Part shown: piece by piece, positions 43,538 through 52,307 of the stretch
Numbering within the stretch: position 1 is the stretch's first letter
How the letters are laid out: each line of letters opens with the position of its first letter
Assembly: GCA_027483175.1 (NCBI GenBank)
Contig: JAIXVE010000191.1
Location: forward strand, 1-60,282
Length of the DNA: 60,282 bases
Direction: 5' to 3'
DNA from: Verrucomicrobiaceae bacterium
GTDB lineage: Bacteria > Verrucomicrobiota > Verrucomicrobiia > Verrucomicrobiales > V1-33
Made by a program: the position numbers and the translations under genes
Notes under the pieces: generated by a model
Told to the model about the DNA's origin: nothing
Seen by the model: only the letters and a program-made list of their open reading frames with translations
Databases searched by the model: none

Positions 43538-44095
43538 TCATGCGGCGGGCATGGCGACGTGGCACCCATGGAGACGGGAGCGGCGGGAGGCGAGGAAGTG
43601 GCGGATTTCAGCGTCGAGTTCTCTGCAGCGGGAGGACCATGTGCGGGAGGAGCAGAGGTGTTTGACGCCGTTTTTGGCGTCGGTGAGTTCGAGGTGGCGG
43701 ACGCCGAGTTTCTGGAGTTCCTCGAGACGGGAGCCGAGGAGGTTGAAGAAGGAGAGTTCGACCCCGTCTGCTTCGATGGCGAGGGCTCTGAGGGAGAGGG
43801 TGACTGGAGGGGGTGCGAGGGCGAGGTTATCGCTGATGTCGCTGAAGCCGATGCTTTTGAGGGTATGGCGGATGCGGTCGCTGAGTTCAGCGAGGGTGAC
43901 GGTGGTGCCTGGGTAGCGGTCCTGGAGGTAGACGAGGAGGCTGCGGGCGATGTCTCTGGCGAACCACCAACCGGCTTCATGGCCGGCGGCCTGGGCGGCG
44001 GATTGGATGGCTTCGATGACCCATTGTTTTTCGTAGTGGGTGGATTCGCCGGGGCCGACGAGGAGGAGAGGGAGGCGCGAAGGGAGAGCGATCAT
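43538..44095 (-). CDS. Protein of unknown function downstream of nrdR
   Basis: 185 residues with no family I can name. The N-terminal 100 residues are helical: YEKQWVIEAIQSAAQAAG, RDIARSLLVYLQDRYPG, VTLAELSDRIRHTLKSIGFSDISDNL. The second half has ALAIEADGVELSFFNLLGSRLEELQKLG. The pattern VT-x-x-E-L-S-D-x-I-x-x-T-L-x-x-I-G faintly resembles the last helices of an ATP-cone, the regulatory domain carried by the neighbouring NrdR, but this is a weak resemblance. The C-terminus has a basic, Cys-containing stretch. It begins 24 bases after the nrdR stop on the same strand, so it is probably in the nrdR transcript. Confidence 0.65.
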   Translation of the reverse strand: MIALPSRLPLLLVGPGESTHYEKQWVIEAIQSAAQAAGHEAGWWFARDIARSLLVYLQDRYPGTTVTLAELSDRIRHTLKSIGFSDISDNLALAPPPVTLSLRALAIEADGVELSFFNLLGSRLEELQKLGVRHLELTDAKNGVKHLCSSRTWSSRCRELDAEIRHFLASRRSRLHGCHVAMPAA

Positions 44096-44119
44096 GGCGG
44101 CAGGCGAGGGGAGGCCCTG

Positions 44120-44608
44120 TCAGTTGAACAGTTCGGGTTGGCGTTCGCTGCGCGGGTGGAATTGTTCCATGGAGTGGATGGCTTCGATGAATTCGCCGAC
44201 GTCCTGGAACTGGCGGTAGACGCTGGCGTAGCGGACGTAGGCGACCGGGTCGATGGCGTGGAGTTTTTCCATGACGCGGACGCCGACGGAGCGGGAATCG
44301 AATTCGCGTTCGGCGTTGGCTTCGAGTTCGGCGACGATGTCGTCGGCGGCTTGTTCGAGTGTACCGAGGGGGACGGCGCGTTTTTCGCAGGCTTTGACGA
44401 GGCCTTTGAGGAGTTTTTCGCGGCTGAAGGGTTCGCGGCCGCCGTTTCGTTTTACGACGACCATCTCCATTTGTTCGATTTCCTCGTAGGTGGTGAATCG
44501 GAAGGAGCAGGCGAGGCATTCTCTGCGTCTGCGGATGGCGGCGCCTTCACGGGCGGTCCGTGAGTCGATGACTTTGTCGTCGAGGTTATGGCATTTGGGG
44601 CAGCGCAT
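44120..44608 (-). CDS. nrdR: Transcriptional repressor NrdR
   Basis: 162 residues from ATG 44608: zinc ribbon MRCPKCHNLDDKVIDSR...CLACSFRFTTYE, then ATP-cone VVKRNGGREPFSREKLLKGLVKACEKR, VRVMEKLHAIDPVAYVRYASVYRQF. NrdR represses ribonucleotide reductase genes in response to ATP/dATP binding to its cone. A second in-frame ATG at 44635 lies inside the candidate NrdR box, so the shorter start fits better. No nrd reductase gene is in the window. The candidate paired boxes upstream suggest autoregulation. It is divergent from the DUF3127 gene across 229 bases. Confidence 0.95.
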   Translation of the reverse strand: MRCPKCHNLDDKVIDSRTAREGAAIRRRRECLACSFRFTTYEEIEQMEMVVVKRNGGREPFSREKLLKGLVKACEKRAVPLGTLEQAADDIVAELEANAEREFDSRSVGVRVMEKLHAIDPVAYVRYASVYRQFQDVGEFIEAIHSMEQFHPRSERQPELFN

Positions 44609-44628
44609 GAAGGGGAGAGCGAGATTGC

Positions 44629-44676
44629 GCACCATATCTTGTGGAGTCAACAAGATTGAGTCGCAAGATGTGGAAA
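44629..44676. promoter_or_regulatory. Candidate pair of NrdR boxes
   Basis: A 16-base site at 44629-44644 (GCACCATATCTTGTGG on +) matches the NrdR consensus acaCwAtATaTwGtgt at about 13 positions. A weaker related site at 44661-44676 (TCGCAAGATGTGGAAA on +) shares CAAGATxTGG in the opposite orientation. Their centres are 32 bases apart, about three helical turns, the spacing known for paired NrdR boxes. They lie in the nrdR/DUF3127 divergent gap just upstream of nrdR. Confidence 0.45.
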
Positions 44677-44837
44677 ATGCGCTGCTTTGAGGGATGGGAA
44701 TGGCGGTTGGGGACGGTGGTGTGAAAATTTCATGATTCCGTGCAACTTGGAGATTGAAACCGTGAGCGGATTCCGTCAGAGTCCGAGCGCTCCGCAAGGC
44801 GCGGAAGCAAATTCCCTAAATAACAATCCCTGTTCCC

Positions 44838-45389
44838 ATGGCATTCGAACTCGAAGGCAATTTGAAGGTGGTGATGGAAACTCAGAAGTTCGGCAGCGGC
44901 TTCGTGAAGCGAGAATTTGTGGTCACGATTGGAGATGACCGGTATCCGCAGGACATTAAGCTGGAGTTTGTGAAGGATAAGGTGTCGTTGTTGGACCGGT
45001 ATCAGGCTGGGCAGAGGGTGAAGGTGGGGTTTGATATTCGGGGAGGGGAGCACAATGGGCGGTACTATGTGAATTTGCAGGCTTGGCGGATTCATCCTGC
45101 GGATGGGACGGAAGGGCCGCCGGCAGCGGCGGTGGAGGGGAGCAGTCAACCGGCTCCGAGGGTGTCGACTAGTGAATATCGTGGTGGCGGTGGTGGTGGT
45201 GGTGAACGAGCGGCGGCACCGCGCGGGTCGAGGTCGTCTGGAGGCGGCGGTGGAGGAGGTGGTGGTGGGGATCGATGGGAACGTGGTGGTGGTGGCCGGG
45301 AAGGCGGGCGGCCGCGGCGTGATGATGGGGATTACCGTGGTGGGGGTGGGCGTCGGCAGCATTCCATTGATGATGACATCGACTTCTGA
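44838..45389 (+). CDS. DUF3127 OB-fold-like protein with Gly-rich linker and SSB-like acidic tip
   Basis: 183 residues. The N-terminal 95 residues match the DUF3127 pattern (LEGNLKVVMETQKFGSGFVKREFVVTI, VSLLDRYQAGQRVKVGFDIRG, GRYYVNLQAWRI). An Arg/Gly-rich disordered linker (about 110-170, long GGT/GGC runs) ends in SIDDDIDF, almost the DDDIPF peptide by which SSB recruits repair and replication proteins. This architecture suggests a single-stranded DNA-binding protein that plugs into the SSB interactome. No Shine-Dalgarno is seen before ATG 44838. The following phosphoesterase gene overlaps its end by about 20 bases. Confidence 0.82.
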   Translation: MAFELEGNLKVVMETQKFGSGFVKREFVVTIGDDRYPQDIKLEFVKDKVSLLDRYQAGQRVKVGFDIRGGEHNGRYYVNLQAWRIHPADGTEGPPAAAVEGSSQPAPRVSTSEYRGGGGGGGERAAAPRGSRSSGGGGGGGGGGDRWERGGGGREGGRPRRDDGDYRGGGGRRQHSIDDDIDF

Positions 45390-46335
45390 GGGTGATGGGG
45401 GGAGGGGCGCAGGTGTGGGAGGATGGAGTCGGTCGGCGTTTTTGCGGGTGGTGAGCGGTGGGGCGCTGGCTGCGGAGCGGGTGGCGGCGGCTGGGATGGG
45501 CGGAGAGGTGTTGAGGTTTGGGGTGCTGACGGATTGTCAGTATGCGGATGTGGACACCCCGGCTGGGAGCAAGCGACAGTATCGTCGGTCGCCGCAGAAG
45601 CTGGCGGATGCGATTGGGCACTGTAATGCGATGGGAGACCTTGAGTTTCTGTTGCACTTGGGGGATGCGGTGGATCGCGGCGAGAGGAGTTATGATGTGG
45701 TGCGGCCGATTTTCCGGTCGTCGGTGGTTCCGGTGCATCATGTGGCGGGGAATCACGATTATGAGATTGCGAGTCATTTGAAGGCGCAGGTGCCGATGCT
45801 GCTGGGGATGCCGGCGGCGCATTACCGGATTGAGCGTGGTGGTTGGCGGTTGTTGATGCTGGATGGGAATGCGGTGAGCACGTTTGCGTGGCCGGAGGGG
45901 TCGGTGGAGCGGCGGGAGGCTGAGGGGATGTTGGCGGCGTCGGGCGGGCGGTTGGCGGGTTACAATGGGGCGATGGGGGCGAAGCAGCTGGAGTGGTTGC
46001 GGGCGGAACTGGAGAGTGCCCGGGAGGCTGGGGTGCGGTGTTTATTGTGCTGTCATTATCCGGTGTGGCCGGTGGATGGGCATGTGTTGTGGGATGCGGA
46101 CGCGGTGCTGGAGTTGTTGCGGCCGTGGCGCGGGGTGGTGGCGGCGTGGTTCAACGGGCACAATCACGCGGGGAACTATGCGGTGCGGGACGGGATCCAC
46201 TTTTTGAATTTCAAGGGGATGGTGGAGGAGGCGAGCAACTCGTATGCGCGGGTGGAGTGTTATGCGGACCGGATCGAGGTGACGGGGTATGGGCGGGAAG
46301 TGTCGCGGGTGTTGAGGATCGGGGCTTGCGGGTGA
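45370..46335 (+). CDS. Metallophosphoesterase, ADP-ribose/CDP-alcohol diphosphatase-like (ADPRM)
   Basis: 321 residues from ATG 45370 (another ATG at 45373; GTG 45415 is possible). Metallophosphoesterase motifs: FGVLTDCQYADVDTP, with Gln in place of the usual first His as in ADPRM enzymes; RQYRRSPQKLADAI; LHLGDAVDRG; VAGNHDYE; LLCCHYPVWP and FNGHNHAGN. The N-terminus SRSAFLRVVSGGALAA resembles an imperfect Tat signal, so export is possible. ADPRM-type enzymes split ADP-ribose or CDP-alcohols. It overlaps the DUF3127 gene, implying co-translation. The stop is followed by two direct GGTGATCGGGG units. Confidence 0.85.
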   Translation: MMTSTSEGDGGRGAGVGGWSRSAFLRVVSGGALAAERVAAAGMGGEVLRFGVLTDCQYADVDTPAGSKRQYRRSPQKLADAIGHCNAMGDLEFLLHLGDAVDRGERSYDVVRPIFRSSVVPVHHVAGNHDYEIASHLKAQVPMLLGMPAAHYRIERGGWRLLMLDGNAVSTFAWPEGSVERREAEGMLAASGGRLAGYNGAMGAKQLEWLRAELESAREAGVRCLLCCHYPVWPVDGHVLWDADAVLELLRPWRGVVAAWFNGHNHAGNYAVRDGIHFLNFKGMVEEASNSYARVECYADRIEVTGYGREVSRVLRIGACG

Positions 46336-46391
46336 AGGGGGAGATGGTCAGAGGTGATCGGGGGTGATCGGGGGAGGAGCGAGGAATCGCC

Positions 46392-46419
46392 TTGCTGATT
46401 ATTGAAATAATGGTATTTA
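46392..46419 (+). promoter_or_regulatory. Candidate promoter with internal palindromic operator before the DPP-IV gene
   Basis: TTGCTG (46392-46397) and TATTTA (46414-46419) are 16 bases apart. The spacer contains a perfect 14-base palindrome ATTATTGAAATAAT (46398-46411), an AT-rich island in a GC-rich region. The palindrome fills the spacer where a repressor or a spacer-type regulator could bind. Transcription would begin near 46426, close to or just upstream of the coding start. Confidence 0.5.
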
Positions 46420-46425
46420 TGGTGA

Positions 46426-48570
46426 ATGAATACACGGCAATGGAATCGAATTGGGAATGAATGGAAGCGAGGGATGGTGATGGGGGTGATGGTTGGGGTG
46501 GTGCTGATGGGGGGAGCGGCGGGGCAGAGTCGGTTGAGGGAGCAGCCTGGGTATGAGCGGTATGAGAAGATGCGGCGGGAGGTTCCGGGGTCTTGGAAGA
46601 GTGGGGCGGTTGGGGTGACGTGGGTGGATGGGGGTGTGGCGTTGGAGTACGAGCGTGGTGGGAAACGGTGGCGGTATGGGATTGAGGGGAAGGAGAAGGT
46701 GGAGGTTGGGGGTGTGGCTGGGCGAGGTGTGTCGGATGGGTTGGCAGGGGTGGATTTTGGGAAAGAGGCGCGGGAGTGGCGCGAGCGGCCGGAGCGCGGG
46801 CGGCAGTTTCCGTCGGTGAATTCGCCGGATGGGACGATGGTGGCGTATCATCGGGACCGGAATGTTTACATCAGTGCCAGTGCGGGGAATGAGACCACGG
46901 CGGTGACGAAGGATGCGAGCGACCGGAACCGGGTGCGGTACGGGACAGCGAGCTGGGTGTATGGGGAGGAGTTCTATCAGAAGTCGGCGATGTGGTGGTC
47001 GGGGAGCGGGCGGATGCTGGCGTTTTACCGATTTGATGAGAAGGAGGTGCCTGATTTTTATCTGACGCGGGATCACACGGCGCTGCAGACGCGGCTTGAG
47101 GTGGAGCCGTACACTAAGGCGGGGGCTCCTAACCCTCGGGTTGACCTGATGGTGTATGATCTGGAGTCGCGCCGGACGGTCACGGTGGATGTGCGCAGCG
47201 GGCAGCCGTTCAGCGATGATGTGACGGGGCATTACGTGCTGTCGGTGGTGTGGTCACCGGACGGGCGGGAGCTGTTGTTTCACCGGATGGACCGGAGGCA
47301 GAAGGTGCTGGAGTGCTGTGCGGCAGATCCTGACACTGGCAAGGTGCGGGTGGTTTACCGCGAGGAGAGGTCGGAGAGCTGGGTGGACCCCGAGACAGCG
47401 AGCCTGCGATTTCTGAGGGATGGGCGGCGGTTTCTGCGGGAGACTGAGCGATCGGGCTGGCGGAACATTGTGCGCTATGACCTTGGGGGAGGTGAGCCGG
47501 TGGAGATCACGAAGCACGGATTCGAGACGGCTGGAATTGTGAGGGTGGATGAGGCGGCGGGGGTGATCTGGTATCTGGCGCGGAGTGGGGATCATCCGAT
47601 GAAGGTGCAGCTGCACCGGTGCGGGCTGGATGGGACGGGAGATGTCCGCCTGACAGATCCGGGTTATCATCACAGTGTGGACATTGCGCCGGACGGGAAG
47701 CACTTTGCGGACACGGCGCAGACGCACAGCGAGCCCCCGGTGACGCGCCTTATGGATGCGGGTGGCGTGGTGGTGGAGGAACTGGCGGCGAGCGATCTGA
47801 CGAAGTGGAACGAGCTGGGCCTGCGCCGACTGGAGCGATTCACGTTCAAGGCGGCGGATGGAGAGACTGATCTGTACGGGTTGCTGCATTTCCCGTCGAA
47901 CTTCGACCCGGCGAAAAAGTGGCCTTTGCTAGTGAGTGTCTATGCCGGGCCCTCGACGAATGGAAGCCGTGAGACTTTCGGGGCACCGTCGACTGTGACC
48001 GAGGCGGGCTGGCTGGTTGCGACGATGGATTCGAGGAGCGCTGCAGGGAGGGGAAAGCGATTCCTTGATGCGATCTATCAGAAGCTAGGGCAGGTGGAGA
48101 TTGACGACCAGGCGGCGGGGGTGAAGGCGCTGGCGGCGCGGCCGTATGTGGACGGGAGGCGGGTGGGGATTCATGGGACCTCGTATGGTGGGACGGCATC
48201 GGTGATGGCCTTGCTGCGGCATCCGGAGACCTTTCAGGCGGCGTGTGCTTCGTCGGGAGTGATGGACTTCCGCAATTATGACAGCATCTACACGGAGCGG
48301 TACCTTGGGTTGCCACGGGACTCCGGGGGTGCCTATGACGCGGCGAGTCCGCTGCTATTGGCGTCGGCCTTGAAGGGACGGCTGATGATCTTCTTTGGAA
48401 CGGCTGATAATAATGTTCATCCAGGCAATTCCCTGCAGTTGATCAAGGCGCTGCAGGATGCGGGGAAGTCATTTGAGGTGCAGGTGGGGCCTGATCAGGG
48501 GCATGTGAGTGTGAACCAGGAGCGGATGCTGGAGTTTTTCGGGGAGAGCCTTGGAGCGATGCCGAAGTGA
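46426..48570 (+). CDS. Secreted dipeptidyl-peptidase IV-like serine peptidase (S9B)
   Basis: 714 residues. It starts at ATG 46426, or at ATG 46474, which is directly preceded by a purine tract and begins at the signal-peptide core MVMGVMVGVVLMGGAAG. The beta-propeller has the substrate Glu pair in WVYGEEFYQKSAMWWS. The hydrolase has nucleophile elbow IHGTSYGGTASVMALL, Asp region MIFFGTADNNVH and His GPDQGHVSVN. Such enzymes release X-Pro or X-Ala dipeptides in the periplasm. Codon choice shifts within the gene: the 5' half is heavily G-ending, while from about 47.7 kb it becomes mixed, approaching the ribosomal region style. Confidence 0.93.
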   Translation: MNTRQWNRIGNEWKRGMVMGVMVGVVLMGGAAGQSRLREQPGYERYEKMRREVPGSWKSGAVGVTWVDGGVALEYERGGKRWRYGIEGKEKVEVGGVAGRGVSDGLAGVDFGKEAREWRERPERGRQFPSVNSPDGTMVAYHRDRNVYISASAGNETTAVTKDASDRNRVRYGTASWVYGEEFYQKSAMWWSGSGRMLAFYRFDEKEVPDFYLTRDHTALQTRLEVEPYTKAGAPNPRVDLMVYDLESRRTVTVDVRSGQPFSDDVTGHYVLSVVWSPDGRELLFHRMDRRQKVLECCAADPDTGKVRVVYREERSESWVDPETASLRFLRDGRRFLRETERSGWRNIVRYDLGGGEPVEITKHGFETAGIVRVDEAAGVIWYLARSGDHPMKVQLHRCGLDGTGDVRLTDPGYHHSVDIAPDGKHFADTAQTHSEPPVTRLMDAGGVVVEELAASDLTKWNELGLRRLERFTFKAADGETDLYGLLHFPSNFDPAKKWPLLVSVYAGPSTNGSRETFGAPSTVTEAGWLVATMDSRSAAGRGKRFLDAIYQKLGQVEIDDQAAGVKALAARPYVDGRRVGIHGTSYGGTASVMALLRHPETFQAACASSGVMDFRNYDSIYTERYLGLPRDSGGAYDAASPLLLASALKGRLMIFFGTADNNVHPGNSLQLIKALQDAGKSFEVQVGPDQGHVSVNQERMLEFFGESLGAMPK

Positions 48571-48782
48571 GAAAAAGCAACAAACACGAAAAAACCAGTT
48601 GCGGAGCGGAGATGCGAGATTAGAATCCGCGCTCCTTCCTGCCCGGCGCTCAACCGGGTGCACAGGATTTATCGGGTGCGGCACCGGAAAAGTTGCCGCT
48701 GAAATGATTCAGGTGGATTCCTCACGGTGTCGCTGGCTCTCCCGGTTTTTCCAATGCACGGAAACCGAACTATCTTCCAGCC

Positions 48783-49196
48783 ATGCCCACCATCAATCAA
48801 CTGATCAACAAGGGTCGTCACCCCAAGCGCTACAAGTCGAAGTCGCCAGCACTGGCTGACTGTCCGCAGCGCCGCGGTGTGTGTCTCCAGGTGATGACCC
48901 GGACGCCCAAGAAGCCGAACTCCGCGTTGCGGAAAGTGGCGAAGGTTCGTCTGACTAATGGATATGAAGTCATCGCCTACATCGGTGGTGAAGGGCACAA
49001 TCTTCAGGAGCACTCGATCGTGCTGGTGCGTGGCGGCCGGGTGAAGGACCTTCCCGGTGTCCGGTATCACATTGTCCGCGGGTCGCTCGACTGCCTTGGG
49101 GTCGACAAGCGCCGCCAAGGCCGCTCCAAGTACGGAGCGAAGCGTCCGAAACCGGGTCAGGCTGCGGCCGCCGCGAAGGGCAAAGGCAAGAAGTAA
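48783..49196 (+). CDS. rpsL: 30S ribosomal protein S12
   Basis: 137 residues. [12 protein letters not shown] start; [17 protein letters not shown] and [21 protein letters not shown] are universal uS12 signatures near the decoding centre. First gene of the str/S10 cluster. The 212-base gap before it holds a CCCGG-CGCTCAA-CCGGG hairpin (48638-48666) and a TATCTT near the start codon, but no gene. Directly before ATG is AACTATCTTCCAGCC, without Shine-Dalgarno sequence. The lysines of the streptomycin-type positions are intact. Confidence 0.98.
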   Translation: MPTINQLINKGRHPKRYKSKSPALADCPQRRGVCLQVMTRTPKKPNSALRKVAKVRLTNGYEVIAYIGGEGHNLQEHSIVLVRGGRVKDLPGVRYHIVRGSLDCLGVDKRRQGRSKYGAKRPKPGQAAAAAKGKGKK

Positions 49197-49236
49197 TTCA
49201 CAACGGTAACCAGTACCCCGACCTCATTTCAGGCTT

Positions 49237-49710
49237 ATGGCTCGCAGAAAACGCGTTTACAAGAAAGCGGACCTTCGTGATTCCCGCTACGACAGTCCCC
49301 TCGTGGCGAAACTCATCACCCGTCTCATGGTGGAAGGGAAGCGGTCCATTGCGGAGCGCATCGTTTACGCCGCGATCGACAAGGTGAATGAGAAGAGCGA
49401 GACGGTGGATCCGCTGGAAGTTGTCAATCGTGCGATCGAGAATGCCAAGCCGCGTCTTGAAGTGAAGAGCCGCCGGGTTGGTGGTGCGACCTATCAAGTG
49501 CCGTTGGAAGTGGCGCCGGACCGGAGCGAGAGCCTTGCGATGCGTTGGATCATCAATTTTGCGCGGAACCGGAAAGGGACGCCGATGCATGTGGCGCTTG
49601 CGAACGAGATTCGTGAAGCGGCGAACGCGACGGGGAATGCGATCCGCAAGCGTGACGATGTTCACAAGATGGCGCAAGCCAATCGAGCCTTTGCTCACTT
49701 CCGCTGGTAA
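49237..49710 (+). CDS. rpsG: 30S ribosomal protein S7
   Basis: 157-residue uS7, primary 16S 3' domain binder. [20 protein letters not shown] start; [42 protein letters not shown] and [16 protein letters not shown] are characteristic. Forty bases after rpsL, preceded by CTCATTTCAGGCTT, without a clear Shine-Dalgarno. Confidence 0.98.
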   Translation: MARRKRVYKKADLRDSRYDSPLVAKLITRLMVEGKRSIAERIVYAAIDKVNEKSETVDPLEVVNRAIENAKPRLEVKSRRVGGATYQVPLEVAPDRSESLAMRWIINFARNRKGTPMHVALANEIREAANATGNAIRKRDDVHKMAQANRAFAHFRW

Positions 49711-49748
49711 GACACCGGTTTTGTCCGCACAACTTTTCACTGTTTAGA

Positions 49749-51914
49749 ATGTCCACGAATCCCAACAATCCGAAACGGCAGTTTCCGCTCGAGCACACCC
49801 GCAACATCGGGATCTCGGCGCACATTGACGCCGGAAAGACCACCCTGACGGAGCGTATCCTGTTTTACACCGGCATGATCCACAAGATCGGCGAGGTGCA
49901 CGATGGTGCGGCGACGACGGACTGGATGGAGCAGGAGAAGGAGCGTGGCATTACGATTACGTCAGCTGCCGTGACTGCGAGCTGGAAGCAGCTGCCGACG
50001 GAAGGTGTGTACAAGATGTTCGAAGGGATCAATCACCGGGTGAACATCATTGACACGCCGGGGCACGTTGACTTCACCGCTGAAGTTGAGCGTTCGCTGC
50101 GAGTTCTGGATGGTGTGATTCTGGTGTACTGCGGGGTGGCCGGTGTGCAGCCGCAGTCGGAGACGGTGTGGCGTCAGGCGACCAAGTACAAGGTTCCGCG
50201 GATGGCTTTCGTCAATAAGATGGACCGTACCGGTGCTAACTTTGACCGTGTGGTTCAGGACATCCGAAACAAACTCGGGGCACGGGCTTGTCCGATTCTG
50301 ATTCCGATCGGGGCTGAAGACCAGCTTTCCGGTCAGATTGACGTGGTGGGGATGCAGGCGATTGTCTATTCTGACAACGATAAGCTTGGATCGACCTATG
50401 TGTGTCAGGCGCTGACTCCGGAGCAACGGGTCGTAGCCGAAGAGGCATATGAGTACCTCAAGGACTCGCTGTGTGATGTTGATGAGGAACTTGGGAACAT
50501 GTTCCTCGAGGAGAAACCGATCACGGTGCAGGATGTCAAGGCGGCGCTGCGCCGTGCGACATTGGGCAACAAGATTGTGCCGGTGGTAGGCGGTTCTGCT
50601 TTCAAGAACAAGGGTGTGCAGGGTCTGATGGATGCGGTGGTTGACTATCTGCCGAGCCCTCTCGACATTGATGCGGCGGTGGGTCAGGATCCAGACGACG
50701 AGAATATCAAGCTGGAAGCGATTGCGAGCGACCATGAGAAGTTCGTGTCTCTCGCGTTCAAGCTCTGGTCTGACAAGTTTGTTGGTAAGCTGGTATTCTT
50801 CCGGGTTTATTCCGGGAGCGTTTCCAAGGGGGATGTGGTTTACAATCCTCGGACGCGGAAGCGTGAGCGGATTGGCCGGTTGATTCAGATTCAGGCGGCG
50901 CAGCACACGGATATTGAGACTTGCTATGCCGGTGACATTGCGGCGATCGTCGGGATCAAGGATGTGCGGACTGGTGACACGCTCTGTAACGAAGATCGGG
51001 AGATCATTCTTGAGCCGCCGACCTTCCCGGAACCGGTGATCAGCATGTCGGTTGAGCCGAACACGAAAGGTGACCAAGAGAAGATGGCGATCGCGCTGTC
51101 GCGCCTTTCGGATGAAGATCCGACCTTCATTGTCCGGACGGACGAGGAAACCGGGCAAACGATCATCGCAGGGATGGGTGAGTTGCACCTTGAAATCATC
51201 TGTGACCGTTTGAAGCGCGAGTTCAAGGTGGACGTGACTTCCGGGAAGCCGCAGATTGCTTATCGGGAGACCATCACAAAGGCAGCGGAGTATGTTTCCG
51301 GGAAACTTGTGAAGCAATCCGGCGGTCGGGGTCAGTACGGGCACTGTGTGATCCACCTGCGTCCGAATGAGAAAGGGAAGGGTTTCACTTACGAGAACAA
51401 GATCGTGGGTGGGACGATTCCTAAGGAGTACCACAAAGCCTGTTTTGAAGGGATCGAGGAATCGCTTCATAACGGAGTGGTCGCTGGGTACCCCGTGGTT
51501 GATGTGCATGTTGAACTGGTGGACGGTTCGTACCACGAGGTCGACTCCAACGAAAACGCCTTCAAGATGGCTGGAATCTTCGCGATGAAGGAAGCCATGA
51601 GGAAGTGCGGTCCGCAGTTGCTTGAGCCGATCATGGCGGTGGAAGTGACCACACCTGAAGATTATCAGGGTGATATCATGGGCGACTTGAACAAGCGCCG
51701 CGGCAAGATCAACGGGATGGAGTCGCGGGACAATGCAGCGTTGCTTCGTGCGGATGTTCCGCTGGCGGAAATGTTCGGGTATGCGACGGCGATCCGTACA
51801 GTATCCCAAGGGCGCGCCAACTATTCCATGACGCCGAGTCACTTCGACCCTGTCCCGAATAACATCGTGGAGCAAGTCGTCGAGCAGCGCGGCGGCAAAG
51901 CGGCCCGTTCCTGA
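49749..51914 (+). CDS. fusA: Elongation factor G
   Basis: 721 residues. The GTPase domain has [51 protein letters not shown] and [12 protein letters not shown]; later domains include [12 protein letters not shown] and [24 protein letters not shown]. It catalyses ribosome translocation. It follows rpsG after 38 bases with a U/A-rich leader (TTTTCACTGTTTAGA) lacking a Shine-Dalgarno. The next gene is rpsJ, not tuf. The slightly long [15 protein letters not shown] insertion is a common EF-G variant. Confidence 0.98.
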   Translation: MSTNPNNPKRQFPLEHTRNIGISAHIDAGKTTLTERILFYTGMIHKIGEVHDGAATTDWMEQEKERGITITSAAVTASWKQLPTEGVYKMFEGINHRVNIIDTPGHVDFTAEVERSLRVLDGVILVYCGVAGVQPQSETVWRQATKYKVPRMAFVNKMDRTGANFDRVVQDIRNKLGARACPILIPIGAEDQLSGQIDVVGMQAIVYSDNDKLGSTYVCQALTPEQRVVAEEAYEYLKDSLCDVDEELGNMFLEEKPITVQDVKAALRRATLGNKIVPVVGGSAFKNKGVQGLMDAVVDYLPSPLDIDAAVGQDPDDENIKLEAIASDHEKFVSLAFKLWSDKFVGKLVFFRVYSGSVSKGDVVYNPRTRKRERIGRLIQIQAAQHTDIETCYAGDIAAIVGIKDVRTGDTLCNEDREIILEPPTFPEPVISMSVEPNTKGDQEKMAIALSRLSDEDPTFIVRTDEETGQTIIAGMGELHLEIICDRLKREFKVDVTSGKPQIAYRETITKAAEYVSGKLVKQSGGRGQYGHCVIHLRPNEKGKGFTYENKIVGGTIPKEYHKACFEGIEESLHNGVVAGYPVVDVHVELVDGSYHEVDSNENAFKMAGIFAMKEAMRKCGPQLLEPIMAVEVTTPEDYQGDIMGDLNKRRGKINGMESRDNAALLRADVPLAEMFGYATAIRTVSQGRANYSMTPSHFDPVPNNIVEQVVEQRGGKAARS

Positions 51915-51950
51915 ACCTTCATCTCACAACCGTTCTTTCCTGCTTCTTTT

Positions 51951-52259
51951 ATGCAAAGCCAGCGCATCCGCATTCGCCTCCGCGCCTACGACAGCCGCAC
52001 GCTCGACCGCAGTGTTCACGAAATCGTGGAGACTGCCAAGCGCACCGGTGCCCGCGTTGCGGGCCCAATACCGCTTCCGACCCGGATTGAGAAGTTCTCC
52101 GTGAACCGCTCTGTCCACGTCGATAAGAAATCTGCTGATCAGTTTGAGCTGCGGACCCACAAGCGTCTTCTGGACATTGTTGATCCGACAGCGAGAACCG
52201 TTGACGAGCTGAAGAAGCTCAATCTCCCCGCCGGTGTTGATATCACCATCAAAATCTGA
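51951..52259 (+). CDS. rpsJ: 30S ribosomal protein S10 (NusE)
   Basis: 102 residues, uS10, also the NusE component of antitermination. [40 protein letters not shown] is standard. The start follows CTTTCCTGCTTCTTTT, a pyrimidine-rich leader without Shine-Dalgarno. It follows fusA after 36 bases, where tuf usually stands. Confidence 0.98.
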   Translation: MQSQRIRIRLRAYDSRTLDRSVHEIVETAKRTGARVAGPIPLPTRIEKFSVNRSVHVDKKSADQFELRTHKRLLDIVDPTARTVDELKKLNLPAGVDITIKI

Positions 52260-52307
52260 TTCCCGCTGGCTTCACCGCCGCAACAACCAATCTAAAGCAC
52301 CATCCTT

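Noticed and set aside
43253..44563. 441-residue plus-strand frame over nrdR and its neighbour
   Set aside because: It is antisense to two well-supported genes and made of Glu/Gly/Asp-rich shadow sequence.
45175..45345. GGT/GGC microsatellite as an independent repeat element
   Set aside because: It encodes the glycine-rich linker of the DUF3127 protein and needs no separate explanation.
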